Assembly (NCBI GenBank): GCA_903828645.1
Contig: CAIKNA010000067.1
Span: forward strand, 1 to 61,649
Source: an uncultured Bacteroidales bacterium
GTDB lineage: Bacteria; Bacteroidota; Bacteroidia; Bacteroidales; FEN-979
DNA length: 61,649 bases
Reading direction: 5' to 3'
Positions 11,290 to 18,434 of this stretch are shown here, piece after piece (position 1 is the stretch's first letter; each line of letters starts with the position of its first letter). Made by a program: the position numbers and the translations under genes. Under the pieces are notes generated by a model. It had not been told where the DNA came from. It did no database searches and saw only the letters and a program-made list of their open reading frames with translations.

Positions 11290-11445
11290 TTAACTTTTTA
11301 TGCGATTCAGCAGTCTCGACGGGACCTGCCATAACAGGAGATGTATGATCGCCTCTTTGAAAGACAACAATTCGTACTTTGTCTCAATTTCTTTGTGAAT
11401 AAGATAACGTCTCTGATAAAAGTACGCATTCCTGCGATGATCCAT
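11290..11445 (-). CDS. Possible 51-residue basic small protein, divergent from the ars operon
   Basis: ATG at 11445, TAA at 11290-11292. The translation starts MDHRRNAYFYQRRYLIHKE and ends SRLLNRIKS; it is rich in Arg, Lys and aromatic residues and looks coding rather than random. Its start lies 17 nt from the ars operator palindrome, and a TATGTTTA box sits just upstream on the minus strand, so the same operator could control it. No family recognised. It could also be the remnant of a larger gene. No clear Shine-Dalgarno is visible, which is normal for this phylum. Confidence 0.3.
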   Translation of the reverse strand: MDHRRNAYFYQRRYLIHKEIETKYELLSFKEAIIHLLLWQVPSRLLNRIKS

Positions 11446-11462
11446 CAGATAAATTTAAACAT

Positions 11463-11482
11463 ATAACGTAATATTACGTTAT
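11463..11482. promoter_or_regulatory. Perfect 20-bp palindrome, probable ArsR operator
   Basis: ATAACGTAAT followed by its exact reverse complement. It covers the position expected for the -33 element of the promoter at 11497-11504, as expected for a repressor site. The only DNA-binding protein encoded in the operon is an ArsR-family repressor (14216-14551), so autoregulation by that protein is the simplest reading. Inferred from position and symmetry only. Confidence 0.7.
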
Positions 11483-11496
11483 TAAAAAATATGACG

Positions 11497-11504
11497 TATA
11501 TTTG
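11497..11504 (+). promoter_or_regulatory. Bacteroidota-type -7 box of the arsenic operon (TATATTTG)
   Basis: Exact match to TAnnTTTG. Predicted transcription start near 11510, giving a leader of about 17 nt before the ATG at 11528. No good -33 TTG is seen; the 20-bp palindrome occupies that region. Confidence 0.65.
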
Positions 11505-11527
11505 CGCCACACTTAAATTGCTAACCA

Positions 11528-12274
11528 ATGAAAAAGATTCAAACCATCCTTTTCCTGTTGCTTTTTGTTACAGGAATGATCCATGTTAACGGGCAAACTG
11601 CCGTTGAAATAGAAAAAGCAGGCAAATCATGCAAACCGGTCTTCCTTGTAGCATTTAATGGCAATGGAGCAGAAGCAGACAAAGCTTTTTCCATCGCCGA
11701 TGAAGCAAAGAAAAGTTTTAAGGGATCTGCAGTTGTGATAAAAATGAATACAACAGATGCTGCCGTTAAGGAGCTTGTTGTAAAGTACCGTTTATCCGGC
11801 GCACCATTGCCATTGATCCTGGTTTTAGACAAAAACAGTACTGTTGCCGGTGGTCTTCCGCTAAAAGATGCGACTGCTGCAAAACTGGTTGACCTGATTC
11901 CAACCCCAAAGGCATCGGAGGTTTTAAAAGCCGTTGCGGATGGAAAATCAGTATACATAGTTGTTTATAAAGAATCAATGACCGGTCAAAAGAACATCTT
12001 GGACAATTGTGCCATGGCCTGCAGCAAAATGGATAACCAAAGCGTGACTGTAAAAGTTGACATGGATGATAACAAAGAGGCGAAATTCCTGCAAACACTT
12101 AAGTGCGATTTGAATGCAAAAGAGCCTGTAACCTATGTGATCAACAAATCGGGCCAGGTCATCGGGACCCACAACGGGATTACCGATGTTAATACCCTGG
12201 TAAGCACAGCAAAAAAGGCGCCGGCCGGCGGATGCTGTTCCGGTGGCAGCAGTGCCGGTTGCGGTAAGAAATAA
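11528..12274 (+). CDS. Secreted Cys-rich double thioredoxin-like protein, first gene of ars operon
   Basis: 248 residues with a signal peptide (MKKIQTILFLLLFVTGMIHV, cut after NGQ). The mature part reads as two thioredoxin-like halves (about 25-130 and 135-230), each with beta-strand patterns ending in a PLILVLDK or PVTYVINKSGQVIG strand. The classical CxxC is absent. Cysteines are at C35, C161, C165 (CAMAC), C193, and C236, C237 and C245 in a glycine-rich tail (GGCCSGGSSAGCGKK). The tail looks like a soft-metal or metalloid ligand. It is the promoter-proximal gene, 11 nt before the ABC permease. Inferred role: periplasmic arsenic or thiol-redox partner of the transporter. The ArsF-type proteins of other Bacteroidota ars operons are a possible comparison, but I cannot confirm homology. 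Confidence 0.75.
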   Translation: MKKIQTILFLLLFVTGMIHVNGQTAVEIEKAGKSCKPVFLVAFNGNGAEADKAFSIADEAKKSFKGSAVVIKMNTTDAAVKELVVKYRLSGAPLPLILVLDKNSTVAGGLPLKDATAAKLVDLIPTPKASEVLKAVADGKSVYIVVYKESMTGQKNILDNCAMACSKMDNQSVTVKVDMDDNKEAKFLQTLKCDLNAKEPVTYVINKSGQVIGTHNGITDVNTLVSTAKKAPAGGCCSGGSSAGCGKK

Positions 12275-12285
12275 ACAATCTTCCC

Positions 12286-13506
12286 ATGACCATATCAAAA
12301 CTCGTTTTCATTGAATTATGGAAACGCAAATCCCAATTGATCACCGGATTGTTGGCCATTACCTTGGGTATTGCCGTAATCGTTGCCATTCAAAGCGTTT
12401 CCGTTGTCTCCGAACAGAATGTTGCCAGGAACCTGGATAATCTTGGCGCCAACATCCTTGTGCTGCCGCAGGGTGCCAGCATCGATGATTATTATACTTC
12501 GGATATCGATGCCCCTACGCTTCCCATGGATTATGTGGAACGCATCCTTAACTCCACCATCGCCGGCGTTGACAACATGTCGCCCAAATTAACGCGCCGG
12601 GTTAAAGTTGGAGATCAATCGGTCGTCCTTACCGGGATTCTGCCAAAAAGCGAAATTGCCTCAAAACCCTTGTGGCAAACCTCGGGATTGACGGGGGCAC
12701 AGTTGACAACAGCTTGTGCACCCAATAAAACTGCGAACATATCACACGGTTTGGAGGATGAAAAATTAAAGCGAAAAGCAATAGATACACTGTACAGCGA
12801 CGATTGCCTTGCCGGCTCCCAGGTTGCTAACCGGTTAAAACTCCGGGTAAACGGCCGGATCAACATCATGGGTAAAGAATTTAAAGTAGTGAAAATACTG
12901 CCAGAGACCGGGACTGTGGATGATGACCGAGTTTTTGCAAACCTGAAGGATGTACAGAAACTTCTAAAGATAGAGAACCAGGTGTCTGCCATTGAAATCA
13001 TGGGCTGCTGTAATGCCATATCAGAAGGGCTGCTCTCACAATTGCGAAACATTCTTCCGGATACCAGGGTGACAACCATCGGCCAGATCGTATCAACACA
13101 GATTGAGACCAACCATTTGATGAAAAAGGTCACGCTGGTCATGCTGATTATCATCTTTTTCGTCGGCGGAATTTCGATCGGAAACTACATTTGGGCCAAC
13201 GTCAATGAGCGGAAACGCGAAATCGGGATGCTCCGGATGATGGGAGCAGATCGTTCGGCCATTTACAAGATGTTTCTTCTGAAGGCGCTGATCCTGGGAG
13301 TTGCGGGAGGAATTCTCGGATATCTTTCAGGCACGCTTGCCGGGGTCGTTTTAGGACCTTACCTGGCAGGGATCATTGTAAAACCTGTTTTTATTTACCT
13401 TTTGTGGTCGGTACTTTTTTCTGTTGCCATTGCATTGGCAGGTTCATTATTCCCTACATACCTGGCAGCCAGATTTGACCCGCATACTAACTTACAGGAG
13501 GACTGA
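12286..13506 (+). CDS. FtsX/MacB-type ABC transporter permease in ars operon
   Basis: 406 residues. One N-terminal membrane helix (about 17-37), a large extracytoplasmic MacB-like domain (about 40-270), then three helices (about 280-300, 330-355, 365-390): the four-span FtsX topology. The cytoplasmic motif NERKREIGMLRMMGA after the second helix is typical. Unusual for the family, the external domain has four cysteines: C144, C174 and the pair C241-C242 (IMGCCNAIS). Its 3' end carries the AGGAGG for the ATPase that starts 4 nt after its stop. MacB/Lol-type transporters move substrates from the periplasm or membrane outward rather than importing. The operon context suggests an arsenical or thiol-conjugate substrate (inference). 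Confidence 0.85.
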   Translation: MTISKLVFIELWKRKSQLITGLLAITLGIAVIVAIQSVSVVSEQNVARNLDNLGANILVLPQGASIDDYYTSDIDAPTLPMDYVERILNSTIAGVDNMSPKLTRRVKVGDQSVVLTGILPKSEIASKPLWQTSGLTGAQLTTACAPNKTANISHGLEDEKLKRKAIDTLYSDDCLAGSQVANRLKLRVNGRINIMGKEFKVVKILPETGTVDDDRVFANLKDVQKLLKIENQVSAIEIMGCCNAISEGLLSQLRNILPDTRVTTIGQIVSTQIETNHLMKKVTLVMLIIIFFVGGISIGNYIWANVNERKREIGMLRMMGADRSAIYKMFLLKALILGVAGGILGYLSGTLAGVVLGPYLAGIIVKPVFIYLLWSVLFSVAIALAGSLFPTYLAARFDPHTNLQED

Positions 13507-13509
13507 AAC

Positions 13510-14181
13510 ATGATGTTGCAGGGAGAAAATATCTTAAAACAATACCATCATAAGGGTGGGGTGATCAATGCCCTTGATCATGTTTCATTTACCGTTGAAA
13601 AGGGTGATTTTGTAACGGTTACCGGTCCATCCGGATCGGGGAAAAGCACCCTGTTGCTATCGATTTTCGGCCTGATCCGCCTGTCGTCGGGAACAATTGT
13701 TTTCGATGGCCGGAGGATTGACAATATCAATGACCGCCAGCTTACCGCTATCCGGAAAATATCTGTCGGCTATATCCTGCAGGGTTTTGCGCTGATCCCT
13801 TACCTCACCACCATTCAGAATGTGATGATCCCATTGGCACTCGAAAAGGTACCTGGTAAAGAACAGGTAAAGCGTGCATCCGAAATTCTTGATTATGTCG
13901 GATTGGCCGACAGAATGGAACATTTGCCGGGGGAGTTGTCTGCCGGTCAGCAGCAACGTGTAGCCATCGCCCGATCGATCGTTCATCGTCCGAAGATCAT
14001 CATGGCAGATGAACCAACCGGTAATCTGGACCCCTCGCTTTCGTTGGAAATACTTGACTTCCTGAAAAAAATCAACCAGGAAAATAATATCACAATCATG
14101 ATGGTAACCCACAGTCCGGTTGCAGCAGAATACGGAACACGTAAACTGCACCTGAACGACGGCAGGATCATTAAATCGTAA
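13510..14181 (+). CDS. ABC transporter ATP-binding protein (LolD/MacB type) in ars operon
   Basis: 223 residues, normal length for LolD/MacB ATPases. Walker A GPSGSGKST, Q-loop in YILQGFALIPYL, signature LSAGQQQRVAIARS, Walker B IIMADEPTGNLD and the switch His in MMVTHSP are all intact. The start at 13510 is placed 8 nt after an AGGAGG inside the end of the permease gene; a second ATG follows immediately and may be used instead. The last two codons and the stop are the first copies of a heptamer array (AAATCGT). Confidence 0.93.
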   Translation: MMLQGENILKQYHHKGGVINALDHVSFTVEKGDFVTVTGPSGSGKSTLLLSIFGLIRLSSGTIVFDGRRIDNINDRQLTAIRKISVGYILQGFALIPYLTTIQNVMIPLALEKVPGKEQVKRASEILDYVGLADRMEHLPGELSAGQQQRVAIARSIVHRPKIIMADEPTGNLDPSLSLEILDFLKKINQENNITIMMVTHSPVAAEYGTRKLHLNDGRIIKS

Positions 14182-14212
14182 ATCGTAAATCGTAAATCGT
14201 AAATCGTAAATC
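14173..14212 (+). repeat. Heptamer array, AAATCGT x5 plus a partial copy
   Basis: Five exact AAATCGT units (14173-14207) plus AAATC. It begins within the last codons of the ABC ATPase (stop TAA 14179-14181) and ends 3 nt before the arsR ATG. Each unit boundary holds a TAA, so all three frames are closed within 21 nt. The reverse complement of this unit is the unit of the arrays at 57562 and 59959. Confidence 0.95.
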
Positions 14213-14215
14213 AAA

Positions 14216-14551
14216 ATGGCTTCTGCAAAAACGGATCTGTTCGATCCAAAACTGAATTCAGCCGCGGTCTTGTTCAAAGCCCTGGCACACCCGGCCCGGC
14301 TTGCAATATTGCAATACCTGGCGGAAACAAAGGTCTGTATTACCGGTGATATCTCCGATGAATTGCCATTGAGCAGAACGACTGTCAACCAGCACCTGGC
14401 CGAATTGAAAAATGCCGGACTTATCCGGGGACAAGTGAATGGTGTAAAGGTGAATTACTGCCTTGACCCGCTAAAGGTCTGTGAAATGGGTAAAGTTTTT
14501 CAGGAGTTGTTTGATCTTCTTAATATTCCGGGTAATAACAATTGTAAATAA
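14216..14551 (+). CDS. arsR: ArsR/SmtB-family transcriptional repressor
   Basis: 111 residues, a winged helix of normal ArsR length. [14 protein letters not shown] is the conserved N-terminal helix, and [21 protein letters not shown] is the recognition helix-turn-helix. Many ArsR proteins of this phylum carry a CxC pair at the start of the recognition region; here it is C41-I-T43, so one ligand is missing. Other cysteines are C82, C89 and C110. Expected to repress the operon at the 11463-11482 palindrome and to release DNA when As(III) or Sb(III) binds. The gene lies between the ABC genes and arsC, 5 nt before arsC, so the ABC genes are part of the same regulated unit. Confidence 0.92.
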   Translation: MASAKTDLFDPKLNSAAVLFKALAHPARLAILQYLAETKVCITGDISDELPLSRTTVNQHLAELKNAGLIRGQVNGVKVNYCLDPLKVCEMGKVFQELFDLLNIPGNNNCK

Positions 14552-14556
14552 ACGCT

Positions 14557-15018
14557 ATGAAAATTTTAATACTATGTACCGGCAACTCATGCCGGAGCCA
14601 GATGGCGGAAGGGTTTCTTAAATCCTTCGACCCGCGGCTTGAAGTATATTCTGCGGGAACACACCCGTCACCGCATGCCAACCCTCATGCTGTTACAGCC
14701 ATGAAAGAACTGGGGATTGATATATCCGGGAACAAACCGAAGAGTGTCGATCTGTTCCTCTCCGACCCTTTCGATTATGTGATCACGGTTTGCGGAGGTG
14801 CCCAGGAATCGTGCCCTGCTTTTACAGGAAAGGTTAAAAACCGAATGCATATCGGGTTTGATGATCCGGCTGATGCTGTCGGAACCCTTGCAGAAGTAAT
14901 GCCTGTTTACAGAAGGGTTCGCGATGAAATCAGGGAAGGATTCCATGCGCTTTATTTCGACAAGATCAAAACGGCAATGGATCAGGAGGCAAACCCGGGT
15001 CCTGGTTATAAAAACTGA
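14557..15018 (+). CDS. arsC: Arsenate reductase, thioredoxin-coupled low-MW phosphatase type
   Basis: 153 residues. The N-terminal P-loop CTGNSCRS gives nucleophile C7 and R13 (CX5R), and the DP near FDDPADA is the expected acid loop. A second pair C-x6-C (CGGAQESC) matches the resolving cysteines of the thioredoxin-dependent S. aureus/B. subtilis ArsC family. It reduces As(V) to As(III) in the cytoplasm, which Acr3 (6 nt downstream) then exports. A start a few codons later is unlikely because the P-loop begins at residue 7. Confidence 0.95.
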   Translation: MKILILCTGNSCRSQMAEGFLKSFDPRLEVYSAGTHPSPHANPHAVTAMKELGIDISGNKPKSVDLFLSDPFDYVITVCGGAQESCPAFTGKVKNRMHIGFDDPADAVGTLAEVMPVYRRVRDEIREGFHALYFDKIKTAMDQEANPGPGYKN

Positions 15019-15024
15019 GAAAAT

Positions 15025-16101
15025 ATGAAGACAAGACTTAAATTTTTAGACCGCTATCTTACTTTATGGATCTTCCTGGCAATGGCCATCGGTGTATTCT
15101 GGGGATGGCTTTTCCCGGGTATTGCCGGATTCTGGAACGCGATGTCATCGGGAACAACGAATATTCCAATAGCTATCGGACTTATCGTGATGATGTACCC
15201 ACCACTGGCAAAAGTCAAATATGAAGAGTTGGGCGATGTATTTAAAAACACGAAGATACTGGGGTTGTCGATGGTACAGAACTGGTTGATCGGTCCGGTA
15301 CTGATGTTCCTGCTGGCCATCATCTTCCTGAAATTCAATGTGGATTACATGTACGGGTTGATCCTCATCGGGCTGGCCCGGTGCATTGCCATGGTGATCG
15401 TATGGAATGAGCTTGCAAAGGGGGATACAGAATATTGTGCCGGCCTGGTTGCCTTCAACTCCATTTTCCAGGTACTTCTCTTCTCGGTTTATGCCTATTT
15501 GTTTATTGCCGTATTCCCGGCATGGTTTGGACTCCCTACAAACAGTTCGGTAGCGGCCATAACCATTAAACAGATTGCTGAAAGTGTTTTCATTTACCTT
15601 GGCATTCCATTCCTGGCCGGATTTCTCACCCGCTTTATCCTGATCCGGGTAAAAACCAAGGAATGGTATCATACGAAGTTTATACCCAAAATCAGCCCGC
15701 TTACGCTGATTGCCCTGTTATTCACCATCCTGGTCATGTTCTCGCTCAAGGGTGAATACATTGTGAAGATCCCGCTGGATGTGGTCAGGATTGCGATTCC
15801 ACTGGGCATCTATTTTTTGATCATGTTCCTGCTTTCATTCTGGATGAGCATGAAGTTCGGAGCAACATATGAGCAATCGGCCACCCTCTCATTTACCGCG
15901 GCAAGCAACAACTTTGAGCTGGCCATCGCCGTTGCCATTGCCATATTCGGTATTAATTCAGGGGAAGCCTTCGCGGCGGTGATCGGACCGCTGGTAGAGG
16001 TTCCTGTAATGATAGCGCTGGTGAATGTCGCCTTGAAATTTAAAGCGATCAGAACCTGGCCGCAACCGCGTTCCAGTCGATCAGCTTCCAGAAATCGGTG
16101 A
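15025..16101 (+). CDS. acr3: Arsenite efflux pump Acr3
   Basis: 358 residues, about ten membrane segments, BASS-superfamily Acr3. The signature [19 protein letters not shown] contains the conserved C120 needed for As(III) transport in characterised Acr3 proteins, and the late [14 protein letters not shown] motif is intact. The last ~18 residues ([17 protein letters not shown]) are not Acr3-like: they come from reading antisense through the end of sodB, the two genes overlapping by 53 nt tail to tail. The ancestral stop was probably lost when sodB came to lie here. The membrane domain is complete, so function is expected. Confidence 0.93.
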   Translation: MKTRLKFLDRYLTLWIFLAMAIGVFWGWLFPGIAGFWNAMSSGTTNIPIAIGLIVMMYPPLAKVKYEELGDVFKNTKILGLSMVQNWLIGPVLMFLLAIIFLKFNVDYMYGLILIGLARCIAMVIVWNELAKGDTEYCAGLVAFNSIFQVLLFSVYAYLFIAVFPAWFGLPTNSSVAAITIKQIAESVFIYLGIPFLAGFLTRFILIRVKTKEWYHTKFIPKISPLTLIALLFTILVMFSLKGEYIVKIPLDVVRIAIPLGIYFLIMFLLSFWMSMKFGATYEQSATLSFTAASNNFELAIAVAIAIFGINSGEAFAAVIGPLVEVPVMIALVNVALKFKAIRTWPQPRSSRSASRNR

Positions 16102-16624
16102 TGTAATCGGGACGGACATTCTGTTTATCGAGGTAATAGGCGTGTTCCCATACATCGCAGGTGAGCAGCGGGGTCGCTCCGTGTTTAAGCGGATTGCCGG
16201 CATTGCTTTCCTGAACGATTTCAAGGGTGCTGTCATCCTTTTTGATCAGCCAGGCCCAGCCTGAACCAAACAAGGTAGCTGCTGATGCTGAAAATTTCTC
16301 CTTGAACTCTGCCAGGGATCCAAAGTTCTTTGCGACAGCGGCTGCGAAGGCACCGGTTGGTTCGCCTCCACCCTGCGGCTTCATGCAGTTCCAGTAAAAA
16401 GTATGGTTCCATACCTGTGCGCCGTTGTTGAAAATACCTCCACCCGCTTTCATGACGATCTCGTCGAGGGTCGCATTTTCAAATTCAGTGCCGGCGATCA
16501 GCTTGTTCAGGTTGTTTACATAAGCCTGGTGATGCTTGCCATAGTGAAATTCAATGGTCCGCTTCGAAATATAAGGTTCCAGGGCATCAGGGGCATAAGG
16601 AAGTTTAGGAAGTTCGTGTATCAT
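16049..16624 (-). CDS. sodB: Superoxide dismutase, Fe/Mn family
   Basis: 191 residues, full length. Metal ligands are H27 (IEFHYGKHH), the His of [10 protein letters not shown], and Asp and His of [10 protein letters not shown]. It disproportionates superoxide in the cytoplasm. Fe- versus Mn- or cambialistic use cannot be settled; Bacteroidota enzymes of this type often accept both. It overlaps the acr3 3' end by 53 nt and lies 63 nt downstream of the S41 protease gene, separated from it by a heptamer array. Confidence 0.95.
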   Translation of the reverse strand: MIHELPKLPYAPDALEPYISKRTIEFHYGKHHQAYVNNLNKLIAGTEFENATLDEIVMKAGGGIFNNGAQVWNHTFYWNCMKPQGGGEPTGAFAAAVAKNFGSLAEFKEKFSASAATLFGSGWAWLIKKDDSTLEIVQESNAGNPLKHGATPLLTCDVWEHAYYLDKQNVRPDYITDFWKLIDWNAVAARF

Positions 16625-16658
16625 AATACAAAAATTTAATGGTTAATACTCAACAAAT

Positions 16659-16686
16659 TAAAATCTAAAATCTAAAATCTAAAATT
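16659..16686. repeat. Heptamer array, TAAAATC x3 plus TAAAATT
   Basis: Four units in exact 7-nt register, ending 1 nt before the stop codon (complement of 16688-16690) of the minus-strand S41 gene. On that gene's strand the array gives a TAG every 7 nt. It separates the protease gene from sodB. Confidence 0.9.
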
Positions 16687-16687
16687 G

Positions 16688-18295
16688 CTAAAGTTTTGCT
16701 TCGTCTTTTTGAAGGATTTCGATTGCTTTTAAAAATCCGGGATCGATGGTGTTCAGAACCGGGAAGAAGCCGTTGTTGTCAAGCATGTTCCGGCCGATGT
16801 AGGCCTTCAGCATGGTTTTCACAAACCGGTCTGATTTCGAAAGATCTTTCCCGTCATGTTTAACGCCTTTTTTATCGGCATATTGAACAAAATCTCCAAA
16901 AATCGCACCGGTGACCGTAAATCCATGGTCAAACTGGGTCGCATTTTTGAAATGCCGCAGCTGAAGCCGGTTCCGGTCGGTGTAGTCAAAGGCAAACTGG
17001 TAGGCCAATCCTTTGTTGATGACTTTATTATAATATTGCAACGCCGAATCCTTCTCCATCGGCACAAAAATGTCGGGCATGATGCCGCCACCTCCGTAAA
17101 CAATCCGGCCTTTGGGTGTTTTGTATTTGAGCGAATCGGGGAATTTGATGGAGTCGCGATGTTCCATCTCCCCGTTCATGAAACGGTGGTAATAATCGCT
17201 GTTGTAAGTTTCGAGCCCGTCTTTGTATGATTTCTGGATGCACCGCCCGGTGGGGGTGTAATATCTGGCCACGGTAAGCCTCAGCGCGCTGCCGTCTTTA
17301 AAATCAAGTTGTTCCTGTACCAGCCCTTTCCCGAATGAACGGCGCCCGACAATAACTCCCCGGTCGTGATCCTGGATGGCCCCCGATACAATTTCGGCTG
17401 CCGAGGCGGTTCCTTCATCCACCAGGACGACCAGCTCTCCTTTTTCAAACAAGCCGTCGGAGGTGGCTTTGGAGACCTCCCGCTTGTGGTTCATCCCTTC
17501 GGTATAAACAATCAGTTCGCCCTTGCCCAGAAATTCATCGGCCACGTCGATGGCTGCCTTCAGGTAACCTCCCCCGTTGCCGCGCAGATCGAGGATAAGT
17601 TTCTTCATGCCGTCCTTCAGAAGGGTCTCAAGGGCATGGTGTACTTCATCATGTGTTGTGGATGCAAAGTTGTTCAGCCGGATATACCCGATTCCCGGTT
17701 CCGCCATGTAGGCAATGTCCATGCTGAAGGTAGGGATCACGTCGCGGGTGATGGTGAAATCAAGCAACCCCCCTGCGCCCCGCCTGAAAATGGATACTTT
17801 GACATGGGTCCCTTTGGGGCCTTTCAGTTTACGCATCACATCGTTGTTGGATATTTTAATGCCGGCAATGTTTTTCCCGTCAACTTTCACGATACGGTCG
17901 CCTGCGCGGATGCCAAGTTTTTCCGACGGCCCCCCCGATACAGGGTTGATCACGGTGACCGTATCGTTTTCAAGGCGAAATTGAACGCCGATCCCTTCAA
18001 AGCTTCCCAGCAACGGATCGTTGGCCTCATGAAACTCCTCGGCAGTTATGTAGACCGAATGCGGGTCGAGTTTTTCAAGCATGCCGGTAATCGCTTTCTC
18101 TTCCAGCACCTTTCGGCTGAGGGTATCAACATAATTATCTTCCACGTAGCTGATTACCTCTTTTAACTTATCTTTACCCGATGGCAATAGGTTGAAATTC
18201 CCGGTCCGGGTTCCTAAAATAAAACCCAGCAGGATTCCTCCGATCAGGACTACCGAGAACCAGATCGGCAAATAGGGATGATTCTTCTGCTCCAT
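16688..18295 (-). CDS. C-terminal processing protease, S41 family with PDZ domain
   Basis: 535 residues from the ATG at 18295 (MEQKNHPYLPIW, then a membrane anchor). An upstream in-frame start at 18385 adds 30 residues but lies before the promoter box at 18300-18307. PDZ domain around FEGIGVQFRLEND to VSIFRR, then the S41 domain with LILDLRGNGGG, catalytic Ser298 (DEGTASAAEIV) and Lys323 (RSFGKGLVQ). Periplasmic CtpA/Prc-type proteases process or degrade envelope proteins from the C-terminus. Confidence 0.93.
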   Translation of the reverse strand: MEQKNHPYLPIWFSVVLIGGILLGFILGTRTGNFNLLPSGKDKLKEVISYVEDNYVDTLSRKVLEEKAITGMLEKLDPHSVYITAEEFHEANDPLLGSFEGIGVQFRLENDTVTVINPVSGGPSEKLGIRAGDRIVKVDGKNIAGIKISNNDVMRKLKGPKGTHVKVSIFRRGAGGLLDFTITRDVIPTFSMDIAYMAEPGIGYIRLNNFASTTHDEVHHALETLLKDGMKKLILDLRGNGGGYLKAAIDVADEFLGKGELIVYTEGMNHKREVSKATSDGLFEKGELVVLVDEGTASAAEIVSGAIQDHDRGVIVGRRSFGKGLVQEQLDFKDGSALRLTVARYYTPTGRCIQKSYKDGLETYNSDYYHRFMNGEMEHRDSIKFPDSLKYKTPKGRIVYGGGGIMPDIFVPMEKDSALQYYNKVINKGLAYQFAFDYTDRNRLQLRHFKNATQFDHGFTVTGAIFGDFVQYADKKGVKHDGKDLSKSDRFVKTMLKAYIGRNMLDNNGFFPVLNTIDPGFLKAIEILQKDEAKL

Positions 18296-18299
18296 GCTG

Positions 18300-18307
18300 C
18301 AAAGATA
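18300..18307 (-). promoter_or_regulatory. -7 box TATCTTTG immediately before the S41 start codon
   Basis: Exact TAnnTTTG match on the minus strand, 4 nt upstream of the ATG at 18295. A start 5-7 nt past the box would fall on or next to the ATG, implying a leaderless or near-leaderless mRNA. The -33 element is not clear. Confidence 0.45.
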
Positions 18308-18434
18308 CTTCAATTCGCAAATCGGCTGCCCGGGTTTGGCAAGAATGTTGAATGTTTTTATTAAGATGTGGTATAAATAAACCACGGAAGCTCACGGACC
18401 GGAAAAAATGACGAATTTTGTAAAAAAACATTCC

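Larger units (their letters stand above)
10969..11527. other. AT-rich divergent intergenic region
   Basis: About 560 nt between the giant secreted protein (minus) and the arsenic operon (plus). The half near 10969-11160 is very AT-rich, with a weak imperfect hairpin around 11075-11120. The distal half contains a possible 51-codon minus-strand ORF (11290-11445) and the operator and promoter of the arsenic operon (11463-11504). No tRNA or transposon end was seen. Confidence 0.6.

Noticed and set aside
18293-18385. 30-residue N-terminal extension of the S41 protease
   Set aside because: It lies upstream of a good -7 box and does not look like a signal or anchor; MEQKNHPYLPIW followed by the membrane helix is the natural start.
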